From positions 4,662,886 to 4,726,885 of the forward strand of contig NC_019697.1 in the NCBI RefSeq assembly GCF_000317145.1: a stretch of DNA of 64,000 bases. The letters run 5' to 3'. Below are positions 1-10,400 of the stretch, in pieces. The position numbers and the translations under genes are program-made. Positions within the stretch are counted from its first letter, which is position 1, and each line of letters starts with the position of its first letter. A model generated the notes under the pieces. It did no database searches. It was not told the origin of the DNA and worked only from the letters and a program-made list of their open reading frames with translations. The stretch is from Chamaesiphon minutus PCC 6605 (GTDB lineage Bacteria > Cyanobacteriota > Cyanobacteriia > Cyanobacteriales > Chamaesiphonaceae).

Positions 1-1004
1 AATTATTGCAACGCTTATTAAGAAGTAGCTCTGAAGTTGAAGTAGTCGGCACGGCTCGGAATGGTCGAGAAGCATTGGCACTCATTCCTCAAGTCAATCC
101 TAATGTAATTTGCACAGACCTTCACATGTCGCCGATCGATGGATTGGAACTTACTAAAGAAGTCATGGCCAAGTTTCCCCGACCGATTTTGGTCGTGAGT
201 AATTCCGTTCGAGAAGATGATACCAGAAATATTTTTGGGTTACTACAAGCAGGAGCTGTAGATATCTTCCCCAAACCTAATGGTGGAGAATATAGCGAAT
301 ACGAGCGCGTTAAAGATCGGCTCTTGGCCAAAATTCAGATGCTTTCGCAGGTAAAAGTCAAAGCCAAAACTGCTGCGACGACAGTACCATCATCTAATTC
401 GGTTGCCAATGGCAATGATGCTGGCACTTTACGCGCGATCGCCATCGGTGCCTCGACAGGTGGCCCTCAAGCCATTCACAAAATTCTGACCACACTGCCT
501 CAAGATCTCCCCATACCGATAATTTGCGCTCAACATATCGGCGATGGCTTTTTGACAGGGTTGATTAGTTGGCTCAAAGAAGACTCCAAACTAAATGTCA
601 AAGTTGCCCAAATTGGCGAAATTCCCGCTCCTAGAACAGTGTATTTTGCCCCAGAACGAGCGCATCTCGAATTTGATACTGAGGGGAAATTTATCTATAG
701 TAACTTTACTGCGACTACTGGCACTTGCCCGTCGATCGATGCTTTGTTCCGATCGGTTGCGCGTGTCTATGGCCGTTCTAGTGCTAGCATGATTCTCACG
801 GGTGCGGGTAACGATGGTGTTGCTGGCACTGAAGCGATTGCCGCTGCGGGGGGACTAACCATCGCCCAAGACCAATCGAGCTGCCTCGTCTTTGGCATGT
901 CCAAAGCAGCGATCGCGACTGGCTCTGTCGGACATATTCTCAACCTATCAGAGATCGCACCTTTTATTTTAAGTAAGATTAATACCAGTGTTCGATCTGC
1001 CTAA
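1..1004 (+). CDS. cheB: Chemotaxis response regulator protein-glutamate methylesterase CheB (5' end outside window)
   Basis: CheB removes methyl groups from (and deamidates) chemoreceptor glutamates in the cytoplasm. The window opens inside the receiver domain: the first beta strand and its acidic pair are missing, but the phospho-acceptor Asp (in CTDLHMSPIDG, about residue 38 of the visible part) and the KP turn (IFPKP) are present. A Q/A/T-rich linker (about 113-142) leads to the methylesterase domain. There GASTGG holds the catalytic Ser150, AQHIGDG His177 and TGAGNDG Asp270, with spacing close to that of E. coli CheB, so the enzyme looks intact. The TTG at 6 is an internal Leu codon, not a start. 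The stop overlaps the next gene by 17 bases. In cyanobacteria such CheB proteins often sit with CheR-type sensor genes; the partner genes are probably upstream of the window. Confidence 0.93.
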   Translation, partial: LLQRLLRSSSEVEVVGTARNGREALALIPQVNPNVICTDLHMSPIDGLELTKEVMAKFPRPILVVSNSVREDDTRNIFGLLQAGAVDIFPKPNGGEYSEYERVKDRLLAKIQMLSQVKVKAKTAATTVPSSNSVANGNDAGTLRAIAIGASTGGPQAIHKILTTLPQDLPIPIICAQHIGDGFLTGLISWLKEDSKLNVKVAQIGEIPAPRTVYFAPERAHLEFDTEGKFIYSNFTATTGTCPSIDALFRSVARVYGRSSASMILTGAGNDGVAGTEAIAAAGGLTIAQDQSSCLVFGMSKAAIATGSVGHILNLSEIAPFILSKINTSVRSA

Positions 1005-1779
1005 ATTAGCTCGCAAGTGGCAACAGTGTTGGCTCGATCGCGATCGCTCGATCGATGATTTCATGCGTTCGGACGCTCTACAAGAGCGCGATTCTCAACA
1101 GGATCGACTCGCTTCCGAGGTTGGGAGCGAGTCAACACAGCCGCCATGCGAACGAGTTTTTCAGTTACTTGTTGCTGCTTATACTCAACCCGATCGGCAC
1201 TACCACAATCTCTATCACATCGAGCATTTGCTGAGTATTCTCGATCGGTTTACAGCCACCGATGGCGATCGATCTTTACATACACTCCAAGACCCGATTT
1301 CTGTCTCATTAGCCGCTTGGTTTCACGATTATATTTATAATTCTCAAGCTTCAGATAACGAACTCCAAAGTGCTAATGCAGCTAGAGAGTTATTAACAAA
1401 TATCGGGACGATCGATGCGTACCAATCGCGGCAGATTTTATCAAGAATCGATCGCATCCAACAGCTTATTTTAGCCACAAGCGGCCATCAAACCGACCCT
1501 AACGATTCAGACTTGTGTATCTTTTTGGATGCCGATCTGGCGATTTTAGGTGTAGATCCAGCAAGATATCAAGCCTACGCGCGAGCCATTCGTCTCGAAT
1601 ATAGTTGGGTATCCGACCTCGATTATCGAGCCGGACGCGTCAGCGTGTTAGAAAGCTTTTTAAAACGCGACAAACTTTATTATACAGATGTTTTATTTGA
1701 TGAACTAGAATCGATCGCTCGTCTCAATCTGGAAAGCGAAATAGTGTCACTTCAAGCTGTAAAAAGTCCCATTTTTTGA
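988..1779 (+). CDS. HD-domain metal-dependent phosphohydrolase (COG4339-like)
   Basis: Predicted metal-dependent HD-superfamily phosphohydrolase of unknown substrate. The GTG at 988 lies inside the end of cheB (17-base overlap), which suggests translational coupling. His-rich metal motifs are visible: HYHNLYHIEH (residues 71-80) and WFHDYIYN (HD pair at 113-114), then a DADLAILG segment, all in the order typical of this family. Residues 27-54 look foreign: they are encoded by a stretch (about 1066-1146) that holds two short hairpins and reads like a dispersed repeat inserted in frame, between the N-terminal helix and the region that normally joins directly to the His motif. The 263-aa length is larger than the roughly 200-220 aa usual for the family, which fits an insertion. 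Family call is firm, substrate unknown. Confidence 0.8.
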   Translation: MFDLPKLARKWQQCWLDRDRSIDDFMRSDALQERDSQQDRLASEVGSESTQPPCERVFQLLVAAYTQPDRHYHNLYHIEHLLSILDRFTATDGDRSLHTLQDPISVSLAAWFHDYIYNSQASDNELQSANAARELLTNIGTIDAYQSRQILSRIDRIQQLILATSGHQTDPNDSDLCIFLDADLAILGVDPARYQAYARAIRLEYSWVSDLDYRAGRVSVLESFLKRDKLYYTDVLFDELESIARLNLESEIVSLQAVKSPIF

Positions 1780-1902
1780 CAAATCTCTCCCAATTGTCGT
1801 CCTCATATCAGAGTTCAGCAACCAAATTATCTCGATCGGTAATAATAGCAATTTCAAGGCAAGGGGGATCGGACAGTGCCTACCCTATTTTAAAGCATTT
1901 CT

Positions 1903-2493
1903 TTAGAGCTTTTCAAATAAGTCTAATCGATACTTATCGGTAGTCAAACTGTGGAGGTGTGCGAGTCGATTGGGGACGAGTTCGAGAAAAGAATCGTGGA
2001 CTAGATCGCCAGTTAGGGGTAATACTCTGGCATCGACAATCCAATGCACGATCTCCAGGTGTCCTTGCGGTTTCAATCGATCGAGCATTAGGTTTTGAGC
2101 TTTGTAAAAGTCGTCCCAACACCAATAATAGCCAACTTCTGAGAGCACAATCAGATCGAAGGAAGTATCTGGGAATTCGTCAGGCACGGACATGATTTGA
2201 AAATCGACATGACTCAAATGCTGACACCTATGTTTAGCTTGCTCTTGAGCGATAGTAGATACATCTACAGATAATAATGATTCGCATTTGCTTGCTAATT
2301 GTTCGGTAAAAATACCGATCGAACCACCAATTTCAAAGGCTGACTGATATCGATCGCGTGGCAGTGAATTAAGAGTAGTTGCATATTTTTTAGCTTCGTA
2401 CTCGCTGGTAGCAAATTGCCAGGGGTCGGGATTTTCACGATACAAAGCTTCAAAAAAATCTGTGGTCAGCGATTGCAAATTAGTCGATTTCAT
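1903..2493 (-). CDS. NodS-like class I SAM-dependent methyltransferase
   Basis: Small-molecule methyltransferase of the NodS type. The N-terminal signature ENPDPW...TSEYEAKKY followed by LNSLP is typical of this group, and the SAM-binding glycine loop (FEIGGSIGIFTEQL) is near residues 53-66 with an acidic strand-2 end (LSVDVS) and a motif IV region (FDLIVLSEVGYYW). Length of 196 aa is normal. The start overlaps the stop of the upstream PIG-L gene (ATGA-type overlap at 2490-2493), so the two are probably cotranslated. NodS itself N-methylates chitooligosaccharide amines exposed by deacetylation; a sugar-amine substrate produced by the neighbouring deacetylase is a reasonable inference, but nothing in the sequence names the substrate. 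Confidence 0.85.
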   Translation of the reverse strand: MKSTNLQSLTTDFFEALYRENPDPWQFATSEYEAKKYATTLNSLPRDRYQSAFEIGGSIGIFTEQLASKCESLLSVDVSTIAQEQAKHRCQHLSHVDFQIMSVPDEFPDTSFDLIVLSEVGYYWCWDDFYKAQNLMLDRLKPQGHLEIVHWIVDARVLPLTGDLVHDSFLELVPNRLAHLHSLTTDKYRLDLFEKL

Positions 2494-3404
2494 AATATTT
2501 CCTCAAAATAGACTTCCCAAGATCGGGTAAAATTAGTCAGCATTTCTGGGGTCAAGCAGAAGCCATCGGGGTCGTCTTCGATTGCTTGACCGAGTTGCGA
2601 TTTATATGCCGCGATCGCTCGTCGTTTTTGAGCTAATACCGTGCCGATATCTATTCGCCAGCCTGAGATCCGATCGAGATCTGGGAGTTTTTTTTGCTGC
2701 TGAAGATCCCAATCCCAAATTGGATATTCAATGATTTGTGGAAAGATGCTCAAACTCAAGATAGCGGCTTGAATCAGTTGCCAAGTCGCGCGATGATCTG
2801 AATGTGGATCGGCACGCCATGGTAAAAAAATCGTATCTGGTAAAGTTTGTTGTAAATATTCTTGACAAAGTACTTTAGCTGATTGAAAAGTCGGTGAAGT
2901 TACAGTTGGCACCGCGCCATCTTTAAGACCTAAAAAAGTAACTAACGATCGATCTTCGATGCCTAAAATTGCTAAAGCGGCGAGCGTTTCGCTCTCTCTG
3001 AGCGATCGCAGTCTGGGGGCGGGATGCGATCGCGAGTTGGGGTGGGACATCGTACCATCGCTGACAATTGCAACTTTGACATCGTAGCCTTTGGCGCACA
3101 GTAAGGCGATGGCACCACCACAGCCGAGTGTTTCATCGTCGGGATGGGGGGCAACTACGACTACCCGCTGGCGAGCGATGTAGGTCAGATCTCGCAGCGG
3201 TAGTGTTTCGGGGCTGGATAATAATACTCGACGGCGAGCTGCGCCGCTCTGATGCTGACGAAGATCCAAGTTTGGCAGCATCAGCAATGTTTTAATGCGT
3301 CGGCTTTGTAATTGGCCATTGCGGACGATCGGGTCAGAGCCTTCAACATTCTCGATCTCACCCTCATTGGTATGACGATTGCTAAATTTTGGGGGCTGGT
3401 TCAT
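2490..3404 (-). CDS. PIG-L (LmbE) family N-acetyl-sugar deacetylase
   Basis: Zinc-dependent deacetylase of the PIG-L/LmbE fold, which removes the acetyl group from N-acetylglucosamine-type sugars. The zinc motif APHPDDETLGCGG lies early in the domain, followed by a conserved segment with LRESETLAALAILG and, near the C-terminal third, the PHSDH motif that supplies the third zinc ligand. The reading frame is open from 3470, but that would overlap the upstream gene by 89 bases; the ATG at 3404 (MNQPPKF) cuts this to 23 and is my choice, though no strong ribosome site decides it. About 75 residues before the domain are unlike the core and may be poorly conserved. Middle gene of a three-gene overlapping set with an acyl-CoA dehydrogenase-like gene and a NodS-like methyltransferase. 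Confidence 0.85.
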   Translation of the reverse strand: MNQPPKFSNRHTNEGEIENVEGSDPIVRNGQLQSRRIKTLLMLPNLDLRQHQSGAARRRVLLSSPETLPLRDLTYIARQRVVVVAPHPDDETLGCGGAIALLCAKGYDVKVAIVSDGTMSHPNSRSHPAPRLRSLRESETLAALAILGIEDRSLVTFLGLKDGAVPTVTSPTFQSAKVLCQEYLQQTLPDTIFLPWRADPHSDHRATWQLIQAAILSLSIFPQIIEYPIWDWDLQQQKKLPDLDRISGWRIDIGTVLAQKRRAIAAYKSQLGQAIEDDPDGFCLTPEMLTNFTRSWEVYFEEIL

Positions 3405-4617
3405 ATGTCCAAAGTGAATCTGGATCGGCATTTTGGAGCGCATAGCGTCCGACATTGGCGATCGAGGCATCGAATGCAGGTTGGCGCAGATACAGCGTCA
3501 GATCGCGAATGATGCGCTCGATGGGTTCGGGGGGCAACAATCCGCGCGTACCCACCGAGCGTTCGACCAGTTGGATCGTTTCCATACAGATGTGTTCGAT
3601 CGCAGTACGCACCATATTGGCGTATGCGACTAGAGCCTGGGCGTTAGGGCTAATTGTGGCCGAATCGCCTGCAAAGGTGGCATGATATTGTTGGAGTTGA
3701 GCGGCGGCACCGTGGAGCCAGAGCTGGCCGCTTTCAATCCCGATCGCCATTTTGCCAAAGCGTTCTTCTTGATAGGGATCTTTGGTCCGATCGATCGACT
3801 GTAAAAATTTGCGAGCCGCGTTAAATAAGGCTTCGGCACCGCCGAGCTGAACGGCGGCAAATCTAATTACACCTGCGGTCAACCAAGGTTGTCGGTAGTA
3901 GTCCCCAGGTTGGCCGATTAATTCGCTTTGGTCTAAGATTACGCCTGTAAAATCGACTTTGTAGCTAGCAGTCGCTTTCATTCCCGCAGGCTGCCACCAC
4001 TCTGAATCGATCGTGGTTTCGACTTCATCCATCGAGACGATACATAGCTGCCAGTCCCCATTTGGCAGCGTACCGCCGACGAAAGGTCGATCGACACAGC
4101 CGCACCCAGTAGCAAATGTTTTGGCACCTTCTAGTCGGTATTTGCCCTTACCCAGGGGGACGATCTTCACGCCATCGCGATCTTCGGCATTCCAGACGCC
4201 GAACATTTTGTGCCGATCGCGTACTTCGCGGGCATAGGTATCGATTTGATCTGGGGTGCCAAAGGTCTGAAGCAGTTGCAGTCCATTGACGTGACCTTCA
4301 TATATGCGCCCGACAGCTAGGTTGGCGCGACCGATTTGTTTTAAGATTTGGAGTAACTCAGCGATCGAACTAGTTGCGATGCCTATTCCTAAGCCGCCAA
4401 GTTGGGGTGCCAGCGGTGCCGTCAATAGTCCCGCAGCAGCGATCGATTCAAATTCTCGCTCTGGGTAAACACCATGGCGATCGATCGCTGCTGCATTTTG
4501 GCAGCAAATTTCGGCAATTTCAACTGTTTGTTGAAGCAGGTCTTGGAGATCTATTTTCGGTGGTTCTAGTTGAGATTGGAGAGATACTAGTTGTGCTGGT
4601 AAACGTATAGCGGTCAA
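3382..4617 (-). CDS. Acyl-CoA dehydrogenase family flavoprotein
   Basis: FAD-dependent oxidoreductase of the acyl-CoA dehydrogenase fold. The helical N-terminal domain (about 20-130, with FESIAAAGLLTAPLAPQLGG), the beta middle domain (about 135-225, with FATGCGCVDRPFVGG) and the C-terminal helical bundle (about 235-400) are all recognisable, at the usual length. The C-terminal RDLTLYLRQPAFD segment resembles the group that is encoded beside PIG-L deacetylases and NodS-type methyltransferases rather than beta-oxidation enzymes; there is no fatty-acid catabolism gene nearby. It is the first gene of the minus-strand trio and overlaps the deacetylase. Oxidation of a small CoA- or ACP-bound or amino-sugar substrate is possible; the true reaction is unknown. 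Confidence 0.82.
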   Translation of the reverse strand: MTAIRLPAQLVSLQSQLEPPKIDLQDLLQQTVEIAEICCQNAAAIDRHGVYPEREFESIAAAGLLTAPLAPQLGGLGIGIATSSIAELLQILKQIGRANLAVGRIYEGHVNGLQLLQTFGTPDQIDTYAREVRDRHKMFGVWNAEDRDGVKIVPLGKGKYRLEGAKTFATGCGCVDRPFVGGTLPNGDWQLCIVSMDEVETTIDSEWWQPAGMKATASYKVDFTGVILDQSELIGQPGDYYRQPWLTAGVIRFAAVQLGGAEALFNAARKFLQSIDRTKDPYQEERFGKMAIGIESGQLWLHGAAAQLQQYHATFAGDSATISPNAQALVAYANMVRTAIEHICMETIQLVERSVGTRGLLPPEPIERIIRDLTLYLRQPAFDASIANVGRYALQNADPDSLWTYEPAPKI

Positions 4618-5264
4618 AGTATCCTCCTCTGCTTGCGTCCTTACTAGGTGTATGGTTTACAAGTTAATTTCTTTTAAATTATCTGAGAAATTTGGCTGTT
4701 TTTCCTCTACCAAATGAGAGAGGTTTGTAGTGATTGGAGCTAATTATTTAGCAGACGGAAACGATGAGATCGACTACACGTTTGACGCTGCCTGACTGCT
4801 GGACGATCGCTTGCATTCTTTTGGTTTGGGTCAGATAGACGATCGGGGCGTTGCTGGAGCGAAGTATGAAAAGCTAGAGAGGATGGCGGGGAGCGGCTCG
4901 CGGCGGCTCGCGCACGCCTTTGTTTCCCGACGGTTTGCGACTGAAATCACGCGGAGGTTTGTCTTGTCTCGCTTCCATGGTCGGGAGACAAAGGCGGGGG
5001 CGAGCCGCTCCTCCGCATGTGTTTCAGTCAAGACAGCGAGACAGCGACGCAGCTCCCTTCGGGAAGGCTCCGCCAACGAACGGGAGGTTGTCTTGATGCG
5101 CTATCCCGGCGGGAAACCCGCCGAGCGCGCATCGCTCCCTCCCGTTTGTGTGCGTCAAGACAAGACAGGGAGCGGGGAGCGGTGGTTTAGCGAGACAAGA
5201 CAGGGAGCGGGGAGGAGAGAGTCCAAAGATAGGAAATCATCTTTTAATCCAGGAGCGCATTGCC
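4618..5264. repeat. Non-coding region rich in mixed dispersed repeats
   Basis: No convincing gene. From about 4850 to 5215 the DNA is a mosaic of short GC-rich modules: GGGAGCGGGGAGCG tracts, CGTTTGTGTGCGTCAAGACA, CAAGACAGGGAGCGG, and Tcccgac/gtcggga pairs. Versions of the same modules recur near 31670-31700, 59930 and 63075-63180. Long open frames on both strands here are composition artefacts. The acyl-CoA dehydrogenase promoter should lie close to 4640-4700; I see no clear boxes. Confidence 0.6.
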
Positions 5265-6764
5265 CTAATACTTTGGCCAAGTAAAATAAAAGGTCGTCCC
5301 CCTGCCTAGTTGAGATTCGAGGCGAATCGTGCCACCTTCGGCTGCGACGATTTTTTTGACGATCGCCAGTCCGATCCCGGTACTATTGGCTTGTTTTTGC
5401 GGGTTGACCGTTTGGAAGAGTTCAAAAATGCGGTCTTGATGCTCTAGTGCGATGCCGGGGCCATCATCGGCGATCGCAAATTCATAGAAATCGCCGCGTT
5501 CTTGGCAGGAAATGTGCATCGAACCATCAGACCTGTCGTGATGATCGATCGCATTCCGGATCGTATTATCAAACACTTGAAACAATAGCAACCGATTGGT
5601 AGCGATCGTGGGTAGCCCTGAATCGATCGAGATCGTAAATGTTGGCGCAGGAGCCAGCCGCGCGATGACATCAGCCAGCAGTAGATCGATTCCGACTAGT
5701 TCGCTCTGGGCATCCGTTTGTCCGGTACGGGCATATTCGAGCAGTCCATCGATCGTGGCTTCCATGTTATACACGCGATCGCGTAGTATGGTCATTTGCT
5801 GTTGGTTATGTGGGGAAAGCGTGCCTTGGAAATCTTCTGCAATCCATTGCGAGAGATTGGCAATGGCGCGCAGGGGTGCTTTGAGATCGTGGGAGACAAC
5901 ATATACAAAGCTGTCTAGTTCTTGATTGCGCTGTTCTAGTGCAGCTTGAGTCTGGTTGCGATCTGTAATATCGATCGCGGCGAGAATGGCATGACTCGGA
6001 CGCGCCACGGCACCAGCATAGTCGAAAAAGACTTGTTTGCGCACGCTCAAGCACCGAACTTCGCCATTTGGCCAAACCACCCGATGGTCGAGGGCAAACC
6101 AGCCTTGACCCTGCGGATCGAGTACTAGATCGATGATTTTCTCCAGTTCGGCGCGTTCGTCTGGATGGAAAGTATCGTGGATCTGCTGCCGCGTTACGAC
6201 TGCTTCTTCGGTGCCAAATCCATATAAAGCGGCAGCTTTGGGCGATAGCGTGACTAGATTCGAGACATAATCAAATTTAGCCAGTCCGACAGCGGCCACT
6301 TCAATCCCGATTCGCAACTGCGCCTCAGATGCTTGCAGCCGCTCTTCACTCTGGCGCAGTTGCAGCCGCAAGCGGGCATTCTCGATCGCATTGCGCATCG
6401 TCAACTGCAATAGCTGTGGCGTAAAGTCTCTTTTGACTAAATAATCTTCGACACCTGATTTCATGGCGCGAACGGCAATGTTTTCGTCACCGCGCCCTGT
6501 CATCATTACCACGGGTGGAATGCTGCCGTTGCCTTGAAGGGATAACGCCTCTAGAAACTCCAGCCCATCCCCATCGGGCAGTGCATAGTCGAGTAAGATC
6601 GCATCGATCGGCTGCAATCGACACAAGTTCAGTCCCTGCGCCACCGATTCCGCTTCTAAGAGTTTATAATCACAGCTTCGATCTGTCATCAAGCATTGTG
6701 CATATAGCTCTCGATTGTCCGGGAAATCTTCAACAATCAGCAGTGTGAAGGTAGGGAGATTCAT
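5265..6764 (-). CDS. Hybrid sensor histidine kinase, REC-PAS-HisKA-HATPase
   Basis: Cytoplasmic two-component kinase with an N-terminal receiver. REC spans about residues 5-125 (LLIVEDFPDNRE; phospho-acceptor Asp in LLDYALPDGDG; Lys in YLVKRD). A PAS domain follows a short coiled linker (about 155-275, ending AAIDITDRNQ). HisKA has the phospho-His in VVSHDLKAPLRAI and HATPase_c has N, G1 (DDGPGI) and G2 (STGIGLAIVKKI) boxes. No membrane segment. I start at the internal ATG 6764 (MNLPTFTLLIVED) rather than 6779, because the five extra residues are not part of the receiver strand; both are possible. A close paralogue with the same first and last domains lies at 12028-14886. This class resembles the Cph1/RR-linked kinases whose output partners are encoded elsewhere. 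Confidence 0.88.
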   Translation of the reverse strand: MNLPTFTLLIVEDFPDNRELYAQCLMTDRSCDYKLLEAESVAQGLNLCRLQPIDAILLDYALPDGDGLEFLEALSLQGNGSIPPVVMMTGRGDENIAVRAMKSGVEDYLVKRDFTPQLLQLTMRNAIENARLRLQLRQSEERLQASEAQLRIGIEVAAVGLAKFDYVSNLVTLSPKAAALYGFGTEEAVVTRQQIHDTFHPDERAELEKIIDLVLDPQGQGWFALDHRVVWPNGEVRCLSVRKQVFFDYAGAVARPSHAILAAIDITDRNQTQAALEQRNQELDSFVYVVSHDLKAPLRAIANLSQWIAEDFQGTLSPHNQQQMTILRDRVYNMEATIDGLLEYARTGQTDAQSELVGIDLLLADVIARLAPAPTFTISIDSGLPTIATNRLLLFQVFDNTIRNAIDHHDRSDGSMHISCQERGDFYEFAIADDGPGIALEHQDRIFELFQTVNPQKQANSTGIGLAIVKKIVAAEGGTIRLESQLGRGTTFYFTWPKY

Positions 6765-6779
6765 ATTTAGTCGCAACAA

Positions 6780-7226
<447 letters not shown>

Positions 7227-7484
7227 TTGATGATGAAGAATTCAATTGAAAGTCACAAATTCGATCGTCATCAACATGTGAGTTTTCTTGGTGGAGAAGG
7301 AATTATCCAAGGCTTTAAGTTAGAGAATGGAAATTGGAGATATGCGATCGAAATGCCCCAAGGTGGGGAGGGCGGGTTTGGGGGGGGTAAAACAACCTCA
7401 AACGTAGCAATTAGAGTTTTCAGACATCCTCTTAGTTCAGATCGACATTCGATCGCCCAGTTAGATTCGCCACCATCTGGATGA
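7227..7484 (+). CDS. Small conserved cyanobacterial-type hypothetical protein
   Basis: 85-aa soluble protein of unknown function. The centre (VSFLGGEGIIQGFKLENGNWRY then AIEM, residues about 18-43) has the look of a small beta-barrel domain found in short cyanobacterial proteins, with alternating strands and a Gly-rich turn. After residue 44 the sequence becomes Gly-rich (GGEGGFGGG) and then arbitrary, and its last 53 bases run into the convergent CheB/CheR gene. The C-terminus may therefore be a decayed or shifted tail. Real gene is likely, its exact end less so. Confidence 0.5.
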   Translation: MMMKNSIESHKFDRHQHVSFLGGEGIIQGFKLENGNWRYAIEMPQGGEGGFGGGKTTSNVAIRVFRHPLSSDRHSIAQLDSPPSG

Positions 7485-10400
7485 GTTGTGCCGGATCGAT
7501 CGGTTTGGCTAAATGGACTTGAAACCCAGCGTCGAGAGCCAGTTGGCGGTCTCTGTTGCTGACATACGCCGTAATTGCTGCTGCTGGAATCTGACCCCCA
7601 GATCTGGCAGCCAAGGCTCTCACCTGCCGGATTAAGGCATATCCATCTTCTTCGGGCATCCCGATATCGGACAAGAGCGCGTCATATTTGCCTGGAGATG
7701 CTAGCAGCATTGCGATCGCTGCCTGGGCAGAGGTAACAATCGTCACCTCTGCGCCGACATTTTCCAAGATGAATTTCATCAGATCGAGGATATCCACCTC
7801 ATCATCAACTGCGAGAATGTTTAATCCAGTCAACGAATAAACCGCTGGCGTGAGGATTGGTTCTGTCATGAGTGCTAGATCGCTCGGTGCGTCGGCTAGC
7901 GGCAACTGGATGACGAGTGTCGTCCCTTGTCCTTCGCCCGCACTCTCTGCTCTGACGGTGCCGCTGTGGAGTTCGACGATCTGTTGGACGATCGACAGCC
8001 CCAAACCCAATCCCTGAGTGGATTTACTCCTACTAGAATCACCTTGATGGAACCTGTCAAAGACATGGAGCAATAAATCTGTGCCCATTCCTTGCCCGGT
8101 ATCGCTGACTCGAATCTGGGCCTGGTTTTGGAAGGTTGCCAGGGCGATTTCCACTCGTCCGCCATTAGGCGTGAATTTAATGGCGTTGGTGAGGAGATTC
8201 CACAACACTTGTCCCAACCTGTCAACATCACCGCTAATCGCGATCGGGGTAAGGTTGGCGACAAGTTGAATCGATTTGGCATCGGCAGCAAGTTGGACGG
8301 ATTCGATCGCGCCATTGATGAGGGCAACTAGATCGAGCCGCCGCAGATTTAGGTGCAATTTACCATTGGCAATCCGGGACAGATCGAGCATATCTTCAAT
8401 CAGTTGAGATTGTACCTTGGCACTGCGATAGATCGTAGCTAAACCGCGTGTGACGGTGGCCTCGGCTAGCTCGTTAGTTTGGAGCAATTGCGCCCAGCCG
8501 ATAATCGCCGTGAGCGGGTTGCGCAGTTCGTGGGAGAGGTTGGATAAGAAATCATCTTTGGCGCGATTGGCTGTCTCTGCCTCTTGACGAGCCGTTTGCT
8601 CCTGGGCGAGTAGCTGCGACCGTTCGGATTCGAGTTGCTTGCGCGCGGTAATATCTTCGATCGATAGCAAGATCCGGGGCGTATCCCCAGCGGCAATAAT
8701 CTTGAGAGCGTTCAGCAGCATGATTTTCCGCCCGATATGCTCGAATAGATGTTCGACTTCCAGATTTTCGAGCACCGTATTATGGGTAATAATCTCCTCC
8801 AGGATCGATCGCAATCCAGGGATATTCCACTGGCCATTTCCCAGCTCAAAAATGGTCACCTGGGCGGTTTCGGTTTGGGAAACCGCAAATGTTTCGCAGA
8901 ACGATCGATTGGCGGTATTTACCCGCAAATCTGCTTCTAGTACCAGGAGTGGTACTCGCACGGTTTCGACGATCGCTTCGGCATAGTTTCGCGCTACTTC
9001 GACAGTGGTGGCACTACGCTTGAGAGCATCGATATCGAGCAACACCATTACGACCCCATCAATTTTATTTTCGGTGGTACGGTAGGGACGGATGCGCAGC
9101 AGATACCAATATCCGCTGTGAGTTTGCACCTCTAGTTCTTTGACACTTAGAGTTGCTAATACCTCCAAAATTAATGGTTCTAAATCGTCAAGGTGCAAAT
9201 TGGTGCGAATATTGCTCAGGGGTCGTCCGGTATCGGTCGGAATAAAATTAAATAACTGCTGCGCCATCGGTGTAAACCGTCGAATTAGCAAGTCATTGGT
9301 TAACATCAAAATGGGAATATTAATACTTGCTAATAAATTGGTCAGATCGTTGTTGACCAGATCCAATTCTAAATTGCGGCGGCGAAGTTCGTCGTTGGTA
9401 GTATTAAGTTCTTCATTAGTTGCCTGAATCTCTTCTTTGGCGGTTTCTAGTTCTTCGTTGGTACTTTGCAACTCCTCATTACTCGACAGGATTTCTTCAT
9501 TAGCAACTTTGAGATCTTGATTGCTATATTCCTGCTCTTGAATGACCGCACGTAAATACTCCTGAGTCGCATTACGTTCTTGAATTGTGGCAGCGAGTTC
9601 TTGTCGCAACCGGAGATTTTCTCGTTCTAAATCTCCCTGGGAAATTGGTAGATCGTTCGATTGCAAATTGTTGACTTCGGTAATTAATACATCTTCAAAC
9701 AAAATTAAAAAACGACGATCGTCAGTCGAAATTTTGAAAGGGATTACTTGCAGATTGAAGCTGCTAGAATTGTCATTCTTTTTGAGACGCAATCCAGTTT
9801 TAGTGACGGGTAAATTACTCCGCTGCGATCGATCGATCGCCGCTCGCAGTTCGACTAATAAACTCGATCGTACCAGATTGAATAAATTGAGATTAGCAGC
9901 TCCAGCTCCGAGTTTGAGATAGCGATCGATCTCGCCACGTAATTGTAAAACCTGCATCTCATCATCAATTACCACGCCGATTGGCGTGTATCGCTCGGCA
10001 ATTAAGCGATCGACTTTTTCTTGTAAATCGAATCTTAGGGCAGCCGCTGGCAGCGACGGAAGATTGCCGATTTGCTCGTTGACCTTTGGTCTGCCTGCGG
10101 CAATCGCTTTGACGGTGGGATAAGTGCTAGGCGTAAACGAAAATGTGGCCTGAGTTGCAGTAGGATTCTTGGCATAAATCCGGTACTTTTTATCGATCGT
10201 GGCAAACAAGTCTGGATGTTTGCCAGTACTTTCGGACGTGCCGAGTAATAAAAAGCCAGTCGAGTTAAGACTGTAATGAAAAATCGGCATAATCCGCTTT
10301 TGGAGCGAGTCACCCAAGTAAATCAGCACATTGCGACAGCTAATCAGATCGACATTAGAAAACGGCGGATCGCTACTCAAATCTTGACGGGCAAATACAC

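Noticed and set aside
4811-5284. 157-codon plus-strand open frame
   Set aside because: Made of dispersed GC-rich repeats, no domain, and overlapped by an opposite open frame from the same repeats.
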